Assembly: GCF_009831655.1 (NCBI RefSeq)
Contig: NZ_WRPA01000029.1
Location: 1-37,345, forward strand
Reading direction: 5' to 3'
Source: Shewanella insulae
Lineage (GTDB): Bacteria > Pseudomonadota > Gammaproteobacteria > Enterobacterales > Shewanellaceae
Length of the DNA: 37,345 nt
The notes beneath the pieces were generated by a model. It was not told where the DNA came from, ran no database searches, and worked only from the letters and a program-made list of their open reading frames with translations. The stretch's first letter is position 1. Every line of letters starts with the position of its first letter. Shown here in pieces: positions 1 through 9,255 of this stretch. Position numbers and translations under genes: made by a program.

Positions 1-1437
1 GAGATCGCCACCACTCCAGCTGATGTCATCGTTATACACCTCGGTGACGCTGTGGGTGTTGTTGACATCCACGTCGGTGAAGCTGAGTGCGCCGCTGTCG
101 GTGAGGTTAGGATTGCTGGCATCTTCCACCACGCCGCCGCTGGCATCCACGGTGAGTACCGGCAGGTCATTGGTGCCTGTGATGGTAATGGTCAGCGGCA
201 CGAGTACCGAGTCGCCGTCGCCATCGGTTAGTAGGTAGTTGAAGGTTTCGGTTATCTGCTGTCCCAGTGCGAGTGACTGTATTTCATTAGATCCGTTGTT
301 CAGTTGATAGCTATAGCTGCCATCGGCAAACAGGGTGAGTACCCCGAACTGGCCTTGAATACTGTTTGTCACACTCAAATTAATGGAGGTACCCTGGCTG
401 TTGGTTACGGCCGTTACCTGAGCGGAGTCGGCACCTAAGGTGTCGTTGATAAGTAAGTTACCGCTCGCCACTGTGGCGGTATCTTCGGTGACGCTGTTGC
501 TATCGGCGAGTCCTTCTGGTTGGTCGTCGATGATATTGAGAGTGATGGTTCCGTTGGCGATGGCGCCTTGATTATCAATGAGTTCAATATTAAAGAGAAG
601 TTGGATCTGGTCGTTATTGCTGTGGTCGGCGGCGTTATTGAAGCTAAAGTCGTAGGTGAATTGACCCGATGCGCTATCAAAGCCCGTGATGGTGAGAATG
701 CCGTTAGGTGTATTGATCACTATTGGACCGGCGAACTGACCAGCGTTAATGATGTTAATGCCATTTATGGTCAGGCTGCTGATGCCTTCATCTGCCGCGG
801 TTTGAATAGTGTCTGCAATGCTCGTTAATAGGGCTGAAGGAGAGCTACCTTGCGCAAGATTGGCTTCAAACAGCGAGAAGGTCGCAGAGGAAACCGTGGG
901 CGCATTCGGCTGAAGTTCGGGAATGATCTCCTCTTCAACCGTGGTATCTGGTGTAGCGGTGAAGCCTGTGGTGTCCCAGCCAGCATCGGCGAGTGTTTCG
1001 TCACCGGTTCTGCCGACGGAAACGAAGTCGGAGCCTCCTTCGTTACCTGTTGTGCCTGCACCAGCTGCAGTTTCAGGTAGCCCCTGGGTTGGATCGTCGC
1101 CGGCCAAGATCTGGGCCTGTAGTGCGGCGATCTCCGGATCTAAGGCAACGGGTGTCTCGGCTAGTGGCTCGACCTCGCTACCTTGTGCCTGGCTGTCGTC
1201 GTTGCTCACCGTTGTGTCTTGATTAAGTGTCTCTTGTATCAAGTTGGCTTGAGTTGACGAAGAGCCATCTTCATATTCAAGATTAAACTTAACATTGGGT
1301 GAAAATATAAGTTGCTCCCCGGCATGGATCAGGTCGCCTATTTTTACCTCTCTGATATTTCCTTGTTCATCTTTAACCTTGAGTTCGCCTACAAGGTTAA
1401 CAACTACTGCATCCTGTGTTGTGATTGAAGCACCCAT
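1..1437 (-). CDS. Retention-module (LapA/BapA-type) giant adhesin, N-terminal part, runs off left edge
   Basis: An open minus-strand frame of 479 codons with no stop begins at ATG 1437 and continues past base 1. The N-terminus (MGASITTQDAVVVNLVGELK) and the following IGDLIHAGEQLIF segment look like the retention module that holds Lap-type adhesins in the outer-membrane TolC-like pore. Around residues 95-115 it reads LQAQILAGDDPTQGLPETAAG; a TAAG-type site is where the periplasmic protease LapG cuts in this family. The rest is low-complexity, Asp/Asn/Thr/Ser-rich, with VCBS-like units ending in GDGDS...PLTITITGTND, typical of RTX adhesin repeats. Expected role (family knowledge): type I secreted biofilm adhesin controlled by c-di-GMP through LapD/LapG. 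An in-frame ATG at 1443 is an alternative start. The transporter genes are not in the window. Confidence 0.85.
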   Translation of the reverse strand, partial: MGASITTQDAVVVNLVGELKVKDEQGNIREVKIGDLIHAGEQLIFSPNVKFNLEYEDGSSSTQANLIQETLNQDTTVSNDDSQAQGSEVEPLAETPVALDPEIAALQAQILAGDDPTQGLPETAAGAGTTGNEGGSDFVSVGRTGDETLADAGWDTTGFTATPDTTVEEEIIPELQPNAPTVSSATFSLFEANLAQGSSPSALLTSIADTIQTAADEGISSLTINGINIINAGQFAGPIVINTPNGILTITGFDSASGQFTYDFSFNNAADHSNNDQIQLLFNIELIDNQGAIANGTITLNIIDDQPEGLADSNSVTEDTATVASGNLLINDTLGADSAQVTAVTNSQGTSINLSVTNSIQGQFGVLTLFADGSYSYQLNNGSNEIQSLALGQQITETFNYLLTDGDGDSVLVPLTITITGTNDLPVLTVDASGGVVEDASNPNLTDSGALSFTDVDVNNTHSVTEVYNDDISWSGGDL

Positions 1438-1727
1438 AATCATTTCTCGCTCTACAAAGAGTAAAATCAAGAGCAAAAGAGTTCTGTTTTGCGCTTGCTA
1501 TTGGTATATCCACGTGGTTTATCCCTTTAAGTGTGGTTGGCATTAAATAGCTGTCAAATAGCGGCAATTAAGGAAAAAATGGGGCGAAATAGTGTGTTTT
1601 TGTAAAAATACAACTAATTAATTGTTTTAATGCGGGTTATATGTAAGGAAGCTGATTGGGAGCATTTTTATAAACAAAAAACCACCAGTAAAGGTGGTTT
1701 CTTAGTTAAAAACAGTATAAAAAAGCG
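1438..1727. other. AT-rich intergenic region between the adhesin start and hemY end
   Basis: There is no convincing gene in this stretch. On the minus strand a perfect TTGACA (plus-strand 1552-1557) lies upstream of the adhesin start, but no good -10 lies 17 bp away, so it is only a weak promoter candidate. The segment near 1600-1640 is strongly AT-rich and probably serves adhesin transcription. The hemY terminator occupies the right end. Confidence 0.4.
1675..1701 (-). terminator. Intrinsic terminator of the hemCDXY operon
   Basis: Read on the minus strand, AACCACC, a six-base loop and GGTGGTT are followed by a T-run. It lies just downstream of the hemY stop. Confidence 0.75.
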
Positions 1728-2894
1728 TCAAAATATTGCCGCTTTTCGGTAATTCTGCAGTGCTTGGTTCTGTTCTCCCAGGTGTTCGCAGGCCTCGGCC
1801 AGCGCCAGCCAGCGCTGTTTAGTGGGGGATTGCAGGCAGACTTTAGACCACCATTTCTGAGATTCTCTGAACTCCTTGCTCTGATCGTACAGTGCGGCGA
1901 TACAGGCCTGGTATTCGGTTTGCTCACCAAGTTTCTTTTCAAGTTCAAAAAGTTGCTTTCTAGCATCAAGATCGGCTGGGGTCAGTATCTGGGGCAATGC
2001 GGCGAAGATTGCCTGACTCGGCTGTTGTTTCGTTTGTTTCATCAGGAGTTTGATTGCCTCCTCTCTACGCTCGAATTTAGCCAAGCCCAGGGCATATTGT
2101 GCAATAAACTCGGTTTGCTTGCGTTCTGCGCGGCTAAGCCAGTGCCAGGCCTTTTCTAACGCCTGTTCATTTTGATCTGCTGCCTGCTTAAGCAGTGCCA
2201 GGTTGACCTCGGCGTTGAGCTGTTGATGCTCTGTTTCATCTATGATTCCGCGCTTCCTAACGATGGGAAGCAGAAGCTTGAGTGCAGACCAATCCTCTTG
2301 AGCACGGTAGAGATCGAGTGCCAATCCTAATACCGGGGGCTTGCTCTTGCTGGTTGGATTGAGCTCGTCTAACAGGGCGCGCGCCTGAGTGAGTTCCCCC
2401 TGCTGTAACAGGTATCTTACTCTGGTTGTGAGTACCGCCTTGTAGGCCGTAGGATCTTTGGCTGCCTCGCTGAGGTAATGATCGCGGGCGTCATGATCTT
2501 TTCTGTGCTGGGCGGCTCGGGCGGCAGCCAACAGGTTCAAAGCCGGGATCTCGCCTTTATCTGCGCCTCTGGCCATCGCCTTCTCGGCGGTAGACCAATC
2601 CTCTTCGGCCAGGGCCAAGGCGCCCGTGAGGGTATGCTTTCTTGCGGCCTTACGGCGCCATTTCTCCGGCAGCAGTCGGCTGTTTAGGACCAAGTTTATA
2701 GTCCAGACGATCAGCATCTCGAGCAGTACCAGGGTGACGTAAAACATGACTGCGGCAAATAGCGCGAATACCAGGCTGGTTTCCAGTTCATAGTCGCCGA
2801 TGGCGATATAGATATAGCCTTTTAGCCAAGAGAGATAGGGGCTGGCTATTAAGCCTATGATGACGATTATCAGGTAGATCAAGGCCCTTATCAT
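1728..2894 (-). CDS. hemY: HemY-like TPR membrane protein
   Basis: A protein of 388 residues. Two N-terminal membrane segments (about residues 3-22 and 40-70) carry the conserved loop GYIYIAIGDYELETS, which marks the HemY_N domain. The C-terminal two thirds is helical with TPR-like repeats (for example LAEACEHLGEQNQALQNYRKAA at the end), facing the periplasm in the family. This is the proteobacterial HemY linked to late tetrapyrrole metabolism; it is unrelated to the protoporphyrinogen oxidase also called HemY in Gram-positives, and its exact biochemical role is not settled. It is the last gene of hemCDXY and overlaps hemX by 4 bp (ATGA), implying translational coupling. Confidence 0.9.
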   Translation of the reverse strand: MIRALIYLIIVIIGLIASPYLSWLKGYIYIAIGDYELETSLVFALFAAVMFYVTLVLLEMLIVWTINLVLNSRLLPEKWRRKAARKHTLTGALALAEEDWSTAEKAMARGADKGEIPALNLLAAARAAQHRKDHDARDHYLSEAAKDPTAYKAVLTTRVRYLLQQGELTQARALLDELNPTSKSKPPVLGLALDLYRAQEDWSALKLLLPIVRKRGIIDETEHQQLNAEVNLALLKQAADQNEQALEKAWHWLSRAERKQTEFIAQYALGLAKFERREEAIKLLMKQTKQQPSQAIFAALPQILTPADLDARKQLFELEKKLGEQTEYQACIAALYDQSKEFRESQKWWSKVCLQSPTKQRWLALAEACEHLGEQNQALQNYRKAAIF

Positions 2895-4033
2895 AGCGAA
2901 GCCCCCCGATCTTTAATCAGGCCACCATGGGTGACCAATTGCTGTAGCAGAGGCGTCGCGGCAAATTGCTCTATTGTCGGTGACTGAATCTCCAGAGTGG
3001 CCAAGGCGTCTAGCGCGGCCAGAGTCTGTTCAGTTTTATTGTCGCCAAGATCGAAATATTGGAAAATCCATTTTCTTGCCAGTGTCACCGACTGACGGTA
3101 GTTCACCTGATCCTGACGGAAGAGGGCCAGTTGGGCCTGTAGGAGTTTGTTGCGAATATTTTCAACCAGATACCACTGTTGATCCGGCGCCAGTAGCGGT
3201 GCGGGGTCTGTGGTGCGTTTGCGTATGATGACAAATTCTTCGATGAGTGCCTGCCAGGACTTGGCTAGATTTGTCTGCCAGTCATCGATAGATTCGGTGA
3301 CTTGCAGTGAATCATCTTTAGCGTTGATCTTGGACTCGCTACGATTGACCTTGAGTTTCGGCAGACGCTCTATGATGGTATCCAGGCTGAGTACGGTGCC
3401 GGCGACATCGGTACTCTTGATGGCGGCGACATCACTCATGTCTCGCGCCAAGGCCTTACGGATAGGCGTAAGCGACGGATCTTTCATGGTTTCGATGCGA
3501 TCGTCGGCAGCTTCCAGCAGGCTAAGCGCCGTCTGGGGATCTTTCTCTAGCCAAAGTTTATTGCCTGCCATTCTGACCAGGTATTTGGCTTCCTCCGCCA
3601 TCCAGTGGTTAGGGTTGCGCTGTGCCAGCTTGTTGACCTGATCCTGCACCTCACCCTGCTTGGCTTGTAGCTGGGCAAGCTTTTGATCAAATTGATTTTC
3701 TGCCGTGCGTTGCTGCTGCTCTAAATGGGTGATGCGGGTACGTGGATCGTCCAACCCCTGTTGCAGTTGTTTGGTCAGAGCGGCCGTTTTTTCTTTTTGC
3801 TGCGTTAGCTCCTGATACAGGTAGAAGCCACCGGTTGCCGTGGCAAACAGGAGCAGCAGAATAAATACCAGATTAAAGAGGAATCCCCAGGAAACCCCAC
3901 CGCCAGACGAAGCAGGCTTGGCCTCCTGGGATGCCGTCGAGTTGGCCTGTGGCGTCTCGGTAAAGGTCGCATCCATAGACTCATCGTGCTCTGTGGTGGC
4001 GACCGCTTTGCTCTCTTGGGTATTTTTGTCCAT
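2891..4033 (-). CDS. hemX: HemX, uroporphyrinogen III methyltransferase-like membrane protein
   Basis: A protein of 380 residues. An acidic and Ser/Thr/Ala-rich cytoplasmic N-terminus (about 1-45) is followed by one membrane helix (about 48-70, GFLFNLVFILLLLFATATGG) and a coiled-coil, Gln-rich stretch (about 75-135, with LEQQQRTAENQFDQKLAQLQ). The C-terminal domain is the HemX domain, with NHWMAEEAKYLVRMAGNKLWLEKD near its start. HemX is annotated historically as a methyltransferase, but no SAM-binding motif is visible, so a structural or scaffold role in the heme pathway is more likely. It sits between hemD (54-bp gap) and hemY (4-bp overlap) in the usual order. Confidence 0.9.
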   Translation of the reverse strand: MDKNTQESKAVATTEHDESMDATFTETPQANSTASQEAKPASSGGGVSWGFLFNLVFILLLLFATATGGFYLYQELTQQKEKTAALTKQLQQGLDDPRTRITHLEQQQRTAENQFDQKLAQLQAKQGEVQDQVNKLAQRNPNHWMAEEAKYLVRMAGNKLWLEKDPQTALSLLEAADDRIETMKDPSLTPIRKALARDMSDVAAIKSTDVAGTVLSLDTIIERLPKLKVNRSESKINAKDDSLQVTESIDDWQTNLAKSWQALIEEFVIIRKRTTDPAPLLAPDQQWYLVENIRNKLLQAQLALFRQDQVNYRQSVTLARKWIFQYFDLGDNKTEQTLAALDALATLEIQSPTIEQFAATPLLQQLVTHGGLIKDRGASL

Positions 4034-4087
4034 TTAGGCAGATCCTTGAAGACGAGGCGACATCGGCGAGCAGCTGAGTAAGAAGGT

Positions 4088-4819
4088 TTAGTCCTGTAAA
4101 CCTAAGGCTGTGAGTACTGCGTCGCGGTTTGCTGCTTTTGCATTGGTGACCCGTATAAACCCTGCCGCAATGGCTTGGTCATAGACACGAGCGCTGGGCA
4201 CTATAATATGACATGCGTGCAGCCAAGCAAATAACTCTTTGGGTACAAGTGTAATTAGATTAGCCAGAATTTCACCACTGGTAATCACTATGGTGTCAAT
4301 TGCTTGCTCGCGCCATTCGTAGGGCGTGTGGGGGGCGAGCTGCGGGCAGGCACGGCGATAGACTTCCCAGTAGTCGACCTTGGCGCCTCGCTCTGTCAGT
4401 GAGCTGGCCAAGGCTTCCCGGCCGCCGACTCCCCGGACTATGGTGATCTGTTGGCCTTTTATGGCTTGCAGTTGAGCTAAAGTGAGTAGGCCTTCGGTTT
4501 GCTGACAAGACTCTGGGGCCTTTGTGGCTGCAATGCCCTTGTCTTGAAGGGCGCAATAGGTTGCCTGACCGACCGCAAAATATTGCTTATCCTTCGGCCA
4601 TTCTGATGACAAGGCGATATCGGCATATTCTACCGCATTAGTGCTGATAAAAATGATGATATCAGACTGATAAAAAAGCTTTTTCTTGTGCTCATGATCG
4701 GCAGCGTTGTTAGCGACTACCTGTAGCAAAGGCGCTATGGTGAAAGGCACTTCACGCTGTGCAAGTGCCTCGGCCATAGACTGATTGCGCCCTTCTGGGC
4801 GCGTCAGTAGTAGCTTCAT
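4088..4819 (-). CDS. hemD: Uroporphyrinogen-III synthase
   Basis: A protein of 243 residues, the usual length. HemD cyclises hydroxymethylbilane to uroporphyrinogen III while inverting ring D, in the cytoplasm. The N-terminal MKLLLTRPEGRN, the FISTNAVEYA segment, FAVGQATYCALQDKGI and ITIVRGVGGREALASSL, then DTIVITSGEILANL, are the typical weakly conserved HemD blocks in the right order. It starts 3 bp after the hemC stop, so it is probably cotranslated with hemC, whose product it uses directly. Confidence 0.93.
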   Translation of the reverse strand: MKLLLTRPEGRNQSMAEALAQREVPFTIAPLLQVVANNAADHEHKKKLFYQSDIIIFISTNAVEYADIALSSEWPKDKQYFAVGQATYCALQDKGIAATKAPESCQQTEGLLTLAQLQAIKGQQITIVRGVGGREALASSLTERGAKVDYWEVYRRACPQLAPHTPYEWREQAIDTIVITSGEILANLITLVPKELFAWLHACHIIVPSARVYDQAIAAGFIRVTNAKAANRDAVLTALGLQD

Positions 4820-4822
4820 TTT

Positions 4823-5752
4823 TTACTTGGCGTATACCGCATCTAAAATGGCTTTGGCGCCCTTAGATAGCAGCTCATCGGCCAGAGCAATACCCAGCTG
4901 CTCCGCATCTTGCTTGGAGCCACTGGTGGCGCCGCGGATCACTTGGCTACCGTCTGGGTTACCTACCAGGCCGCGCAGCGACAGAATGTCACCGTCGATT
5001 TCGGCGTAGGCACCGATAGGCACCTGGCAGCCACCCTCAAGGCGAGTGTTCATGGCGCGCTCGGCGATGACACGGTAGCGAGTTTCGGTATGTTCTAGGG
5101 GGGCCAAGAGTGCCTTGACGCGTTCATCATCGGTGCGACACTCGATACCCACGGCGCCTTGGCCATTAGCGGGGAGTGAGTCCTCTGCCGAGATAAAGCT
5201 GGCAATACGCTCCTCGAGTTTGAGACGTTTCAGGCCGGCGGCAGCCAGAATGATGGCGTCATAGTTGCCGGCATCTAGCTTAGCCAGGCGAGTACCTACG
5301 TTGCCACGCAGATCGCGAATTTCGAGATCCGGGCGTGCCGCGCGGATCTGGCATTGGCGTCTCAGGCTTGAGGTGCCGACGATGGCGCCTTGTGGTAACT
5401 CTTCGATGTTCTTATAGGTATTTGAGACGAAGGCATCGCGCGGATCTTCACGCTCGCAGATCACCTGCAGTCCCAGGCCTTCGGGGAAATCTACCGGCAC
5501 ATCTTTCATCGAGTGCACGGCGATATCGGCCTTGCCTTCTAGCATGGCAACTTCTAACTCTTTAACGAACAAGCCTTTACCACCCACCTTTGCCAATGGT
5601 GTGTCTAGGATGACATCTCCTTTGGTGCTCATGGGTAGGAGCTCGACGACCAATCCCTCATGGGCTTTTTCTAGTTCGGCTTTAACAAATTCAGCTTGCC
5701 ACATTGCCAGTGGACTTTTACGTGTAGCGATACGAATGACGTTTTGAGACAT
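4823..5752 (-). CDS. hemC: Hydroxymethylbilane synthase (porphobilinogen deaminase)
   Basis: A protein of 309 residues when started at ATG 5752 (MSQNVIRIATRKSPLAMWQA), which matches the family start; an upstream ATG at 5776 would add eight atypical residues. It joins four porphobilinogens into hydroxymethylbilane. Visible motifs are HSMKDVPVDFP (substrate-binding region), GTSSLRRQCQ and RDLRGNVGTRL (Arg residues binding cofactor carboxylates), and EGGCQVPIGAYA, whose Cys carries the covalent dipyrromethane cofactor. It is the first gene of hemCDXY and is transcribed divergently from cyaA, as in enterics and Shewanella. Confidence 0.96.
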   Translation of the reverse strand: MSQNVIRIATRKSPLAMWQAEFVKAELEKAHEGLVVELLPMSTKGDVILDTPLAKVGGKGLFVKELEVAMLEGKADIAVHSMKDVPVDFPEGLGLQVICEREDPRDAFVSNTYKNIEELPQGAIVGTSSLRRQCQIRAARPDLEIRDLRGNVGTRLAKLDAGNYDAIILAAAGLKRLKLEERIASFISAEDSLPANGQGAVGIECRTDDERVKALLAPLEHTETRYRVIAERAMNTRLEGGCQVPIGAYAEIDGDILSLRGLVGNPDGSQVIRGATSGSKQDAEQLGIALADELLSKGAKAILDAVYAK

Positions 5753-5876
5753 GCTCGATATTCCATCAGAGGCCATAGTTGCGCTAATGCTAACATTGCT
5801 AATTGCTATATGTAAGAAATGGCTGTCGATTCTTTGAAGTTCACCCGTTTAGCGTTTTTGCCGCTTGAGGAAAAAG

Positions 5877-5892
5877 TGTGATCTAGCTCTCA
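5877..5892 (+). promoter_or_regulatory. CRP-like site upstream of cyaA
   Basis: TGTGA, six bases, then TCTCA: nine of ten positions match the CRP consensus half-sites. It lies about 40 bp before the cyaA start in the hemC-cyaA divergent region. In E. coli, CRP represses cyaA, so feedback control is plausible here. Binding is inferred from sequence only. Confidence 0.5.
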
Positions 5893-5923
5893 TATACTTG
5901 CTGTTTCCGTCTAAGCTGTTAGC

Positions 5924-8383
5924 ATGCTTATAGGTAAGCTAAATGGACTAGGTTGCTTGAAATTGAAAGAGCAAGAGCATTTTATCGCCACGGCGGAACG
6001 CTTAAACAAAGTGCGTTTAGCACGTGCGCTTGCCATCTTGACGCCTCTGCAGCGTCATCTGATGCAGCTGATCCCTGTGCTGTTTCACTATCACCGTAGT
6101 GACTTTCCCGGCTACAACGGCCCCATGACGCCCAGCGGCGTGTTCGAGTATTTCCCCAGCGACGATGCCCTAGAGGCTTGCCGCACCCTAGGGCTTAACG
6201 AACCCCAGGTGATACATCAGCAGCAGAGTGCACTCTATGGCGTCTATACCATGGGTAGCACCGCCAGCTTTGGTCAAAATCCTAAGAGTGATATAGACGT
6301 CTGGTTGGTGTATGACCCGACTCTGGCTGACGACGAAGTTGCCTCCCTACAGGAAAAATCCCTGCTGTTAACGGCCTGGTTTGGACAGCATGATCTCGAA
6401 GTTAATATCTATCTGGTTCATCCCAAACAGTTTCTCTTCAGTGCTGATGCTGGTGAGTTTCAGACCGCGAGCCTGGGCTGTGAAAACAGTGGCAGTGTGC
6501 AACACTGGTTGCTGCTAGAAGAATTTTATCGCAGTCATATCTGTCTCGGTGGTAAGCGGGTCGCCTGGTGGCCTGGGGCCGAGGCGATAGAGAGCCACCT
6601 CTTCTTGGGTGATGTGAGAAACTTGCCCGCCAGTGAGTACTTCGGAGCCTCATTATGGCAGCTCTACAAGGGATTGGATAAGCCCCACAAGGCGCTACTC
6701 AAGGTTATGCTGCTGGAGGCTTACGCCAGTGACTATCCCCAGAGTAACCTAGTGACTACCCAAGTGTGGCAACGCACCCTGGCGGGGGATTTCTCGGCAT
6801 TCAACGATGCCTATTTCCTCCTGTATCAATCGATCGAACACTACCTGGAACACAAGAATGATAAGCGGCGTCTGGAGATCGTACGCCGCTGTTTTTATTT
6901 GAAATGTGGCATCAGGCTGACGGTTGCAGAGCATCCAAAAGATTGGCGCTACTATAAGTTGCAGTCGCTGGTGACGCGGTGGGGCTGGTCAGATAATTTG
7001 CTGCGCACCTTAGATCAATGTGCTAATTGGCATTGTGGCCAGTTGCAGTGGTTTAACGAGCAGCTCAATGAACTGATGCTTGGCAGCTATCAGACGCTGT
7101 TACAATTTGCCTCGGCCAACAAGTTGAGTGATAGCCTGAAGATCTCCGAGCTGGGCCTGCTAACGCGTAAGCTACATACCTATTTTAGCGAAGATGACAA
7201 GCAGATCATCAGCCTCAACCGACTCTGGACCCGTTCGGTAGCCGAGGCGCACCTCACGGTGATCTACAGCCGTAATAGCAAGGAATATTATCTCTATCGT
7301 TGTACTCCCGAGTCGAAGAACTTCATGGGTAATCGTGCGGTATTCCACTCCCATAGTAAGGCTAAGTTATTGATTTGGGCCAGTCTAAACGGCGTGTCGA
7401 CCGCCCAGACCCAGTGGTATGCCTTCGGTGAAGGGAAAGGCCAGGATAAGGCGCTTACTAAGGCGGCTAAGCGTCTGCCAACTATCATGTCGGAGCGTCG
7501 CTGGCGGGCATCCAAACTGGATCTGTGTCAGCCATGGCATTTTCGCCAGCTACTGTTTCTCATCAACTTTAATCGAGACGAGACACTTCAGTGGCGGGGA
7601 CAGGAGATCATCTTCGACTACATGAATGCCAACATCTTCTCCATGGGACGTCACCACAAGAATATGGTGCAGTCGCTGGATGTCATCTGCCAAAATAGCT
7701 GGGGAGAGTGGCATTGTCATCATTTTGAGGGTAATGAGGCCATCTTAGATGCCCTGGTCTATATCACCCCAGGGATGCAGAGGGCAACCCAGCAGGTGAA
7801 GGTGGATGTGGTAAGCTGCTCCAGCCGGCTCAGTACTCAGATCGAGCGTGCAGTCAGCCAGCTGGTTCAACGGGCGAATCGTATGTGTACCAAGGCAAAA
7901 ACCTCCTCAACCATGGTGCACCCCTTGCAGGCGGGCGGGATAAAATATGGCTTGTTTTTCAACTCTAAAGGCATGGTGTATCAGGATCTGAGTGAGTCAA
8001 CGGCCTTCTACCAACGACTCTCTAAACTGCGTATGCTGGAACTACCGCGACCTGATCTCGGTAACGAGCCCTTCAGTAAGATCCCCGAAGTCATTCAAGA
8101 TTTTGCCGCCGTTGGCGCGATTCAATACTTCTTACGCCCAGGCAAGGAGGGGATAGATGTGTTTGTGCTGGATGAGAAAAATGAGCTGAATCATTATGTA
8201 CAGCCAGGTAGTAACCTAGAGGAGCTGGTGAGTCAGGTGAGTCATCATCATGCCTTTGCCGACTCTTACCTGGATAAGGAACGCTTTAATCTACCGCAGT
8301 TCTTCCGTTTGGTCAGAGTCGATGGCCGACTGCAGGCGCAGCCCTTTGGGGTCAATGCCGACGAGGCAGCCATCGAGTTTTAA
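5924..8383 (+). CDS. cyaA: Class I adenylate cyclase
   Basis: A protein of 819 residues, close to the 830-850 usual for enterobacterial-type class I cyclases. It makes cAMP from ATP for CRP signalling. The N-terminal catalytic domain shows GVYTMGSTASFGQNPKSDID, carrying the nucleotidyltransferase GS...SDxDxW signature (about residues 105-130). The C-terminal half is the regulatory region that responds to PTS IIA-Glc in enterics. The start is uncertain: ATG 5924 is used here, but E. coli cyaA begins with TTG, and an in-frame TTG at 5957 (LKLKEQEHF) after an AGG is a credible alternative. It is divergent from hemC and converges on cyaY. Confidence 0.95.
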   Translation: MLIGKLNGLGCLKLKEQEHFIATAERLNKVRLARALAILTPLQRHLMQLIPVLFHYHRSDFPGYNGPMTPSGVFEYFPSDDALEACRTLGLNEPQVIHQQQSALYGVYTMGSTASFGQNPKSDIDVWLVYDPTLADDEVASLQEKSLLLTAWFGQHDLEVNIYLVHPKQFLFSADAGEFQTASLGCENSGSVQHWLLLEEFYRSHICLGGKRVAWWPGAEAIESHLFLGDVRNLPASEYFGASLWQLYKGLDKPHKALLKVMLLEAYASDYPQSNLVTTQVWQRTLAGDFSAFNDAYFLLYQSIEHYLEHKNDKRRLEIVRRCFYLKCGIRLTVAEHPKDWRYYKLQSLVTRWGWSDNLLRTLDQCANWHCGQLQWFNEQLNELMLGSYQTLLQFASANKLSDSLKISELGLLTRKLHTYFSEDDKQIISLNRLWTRSVAEAHLTVIYSRNSKEYYLYRCTPESKNFMGNRAVFHSHSKAKLLIWASLNGVSTAQTQWYAFGEGKGQDKALTKAAKRLPTIMSERRWRASKLDLCQPWHFRQLLFLINFNRDETLQWRGQEIIFDYMNANIFSMGRHHKNMVQSLDVICQNSWGEWHCHHFEGNEAILDALVYITPGMQRATQQVKVDVVSCSSRLSTQIERAVSQLVQRANRMCTKAKTSSTMVHPLQAGGIKYGLFFNSKGMVYQDLSESTAFYQRLSKLRMLELPRPDLGNEPFSKIPEVIQDFAAVGAIQYFLRPGKEGIDVFVLDEKNELNHYVQPGSNLEELVSQVSHHHAFADSYLDKERFNLPQFFRLVRVDGRLQAQPFGVNADEAAIEF

Positions 8384-8390
8384 CGCCGCC

Positions 8391-8723
8391 TTACAGGGTC
8401 AGTTCGATGCCGCCCTGACGCAGGATAGAGGCGAGCACGAAGGGCATGAATTCGCCAGCATCGCCACGCTCATCTAGCCATTTACCCTCGACGTAAGAGA
8501 AGTGGTATCCACCAAACTGTGTCGCCACCCAGATCTGATGCAGGGGCTCTTGCTTATTGATGACTATCTTTGATTTGTCCTGAAACTCAAGTTGCAGGAC
8601 ATTGCCTGAGGCATCGATGTCGATATCGGCATCTTGTTCATCGATTGCGTTCTCTATGGCATCTTCAAGTGCGGTAAACATTTCGTCGGCGAGTTGGTGA
8701 TACTCTGAATCTGTCATTGCCAT
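8391..8723 (-). CDS. cyaY: Frataxin-like protein CyaY
   Basis: A protein of 110 residues when started at ATG 8723 (MAMTDSEYHQLADEMF), which has GAAGGA eight bases upstream; a longer frame from 8765 lacks family support. It is an iron-binding regulator of IscS-dependent Fe-S cluster assembly. The acidic first helix (ALEDAIENAIDEQDADID) is the iron-binding ridge. The core beta-sheet strands VLQLEFQDKSKIVINKQ, HQIWVATQFGGYHF and the conserved WLDERGDAGEF follow. It is convergent with cyaA, the two stops only 7 bp apart, as in other gammaproteobacteria. Confidence 0.93.
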   Translation of the reverse strand: MAMTDSEYHQLADEMFTALEDAIENAIDEQDADIDIDASGNVLQLEFQDKSKIVINKQEPLHQIWVATQFGGYHFSYVEGKWLDERGDAGEFMPFVLASILRQGGIELTL

Positions 8724-9255
8724 CTGGGCATCCTTCAGTGGAGTGGATTGTTGCAGAGCCCACATAGTAATACCAAATTTACCAAATATCTAACTTTGGC
8801 CGGGCAGGCGTGATGTTGAGGTTTTTCGTCGCTCGTCGGTGTCGTACTCTGCTTGGCGTAAAGGAGTGTGACGGTGCGGGCCCGCGAATGAATAAAAATA
8901 TTCATATTCGGTTTTTTTAGGCTGGGTTAAGCTTGACGTTTTAGTCCTATCTCTGCAAACATCAGACAGACTCGATATTGGTCGTACGCGGGCGCGCCGG
9001 GCTAAGGGCAAGGGGTTAGTTTGATGGTGATGACGAGAGATTTTGCCTAGCAGGGATTTCGTTTGTCCGGGTGATGCCTGAAATATGAAATATAGATTTT
9101 TATGGGCTTTAGCGGGGATTTATCCTGTTTGGGGTAAAAATCATCTTTTTCTCTCCCGCTAGCCTAGATAATGCGTACAATCATGAGAAACATGATGAAA
9201 AAGGTACGGAGCCCATTGGCTACCGTGTGTGATCCCCTCGAAACTGGAATGTCTG
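8724..9255. other. Long intergenic region between cyaY and lptM
   Basis: About 530 bp between divergently oriented cyaY and lptM. At 8882-8918 there is an imperfect hairpin (CCG outer stem, TGAATA/TATTCA inner stem) followed by seven Ts on the plus strand, which looks like a plus-strand terminator or attenuator. Near 9166-9180 the AT-rich TAGATAAT and TACAAT could be -10 elements for the lptM-lysA operon. No coding frame with believable composition was found. Confidence 0.4.

Noticed and set aside
8885..8902. ArgR box-like TGAAT...ATTCA before lptM-lysA
   Set aside because: The two halves are separated by six bases instead of the four in the ARG box consensus; the segment is better explained as a hairpin with a T-run.
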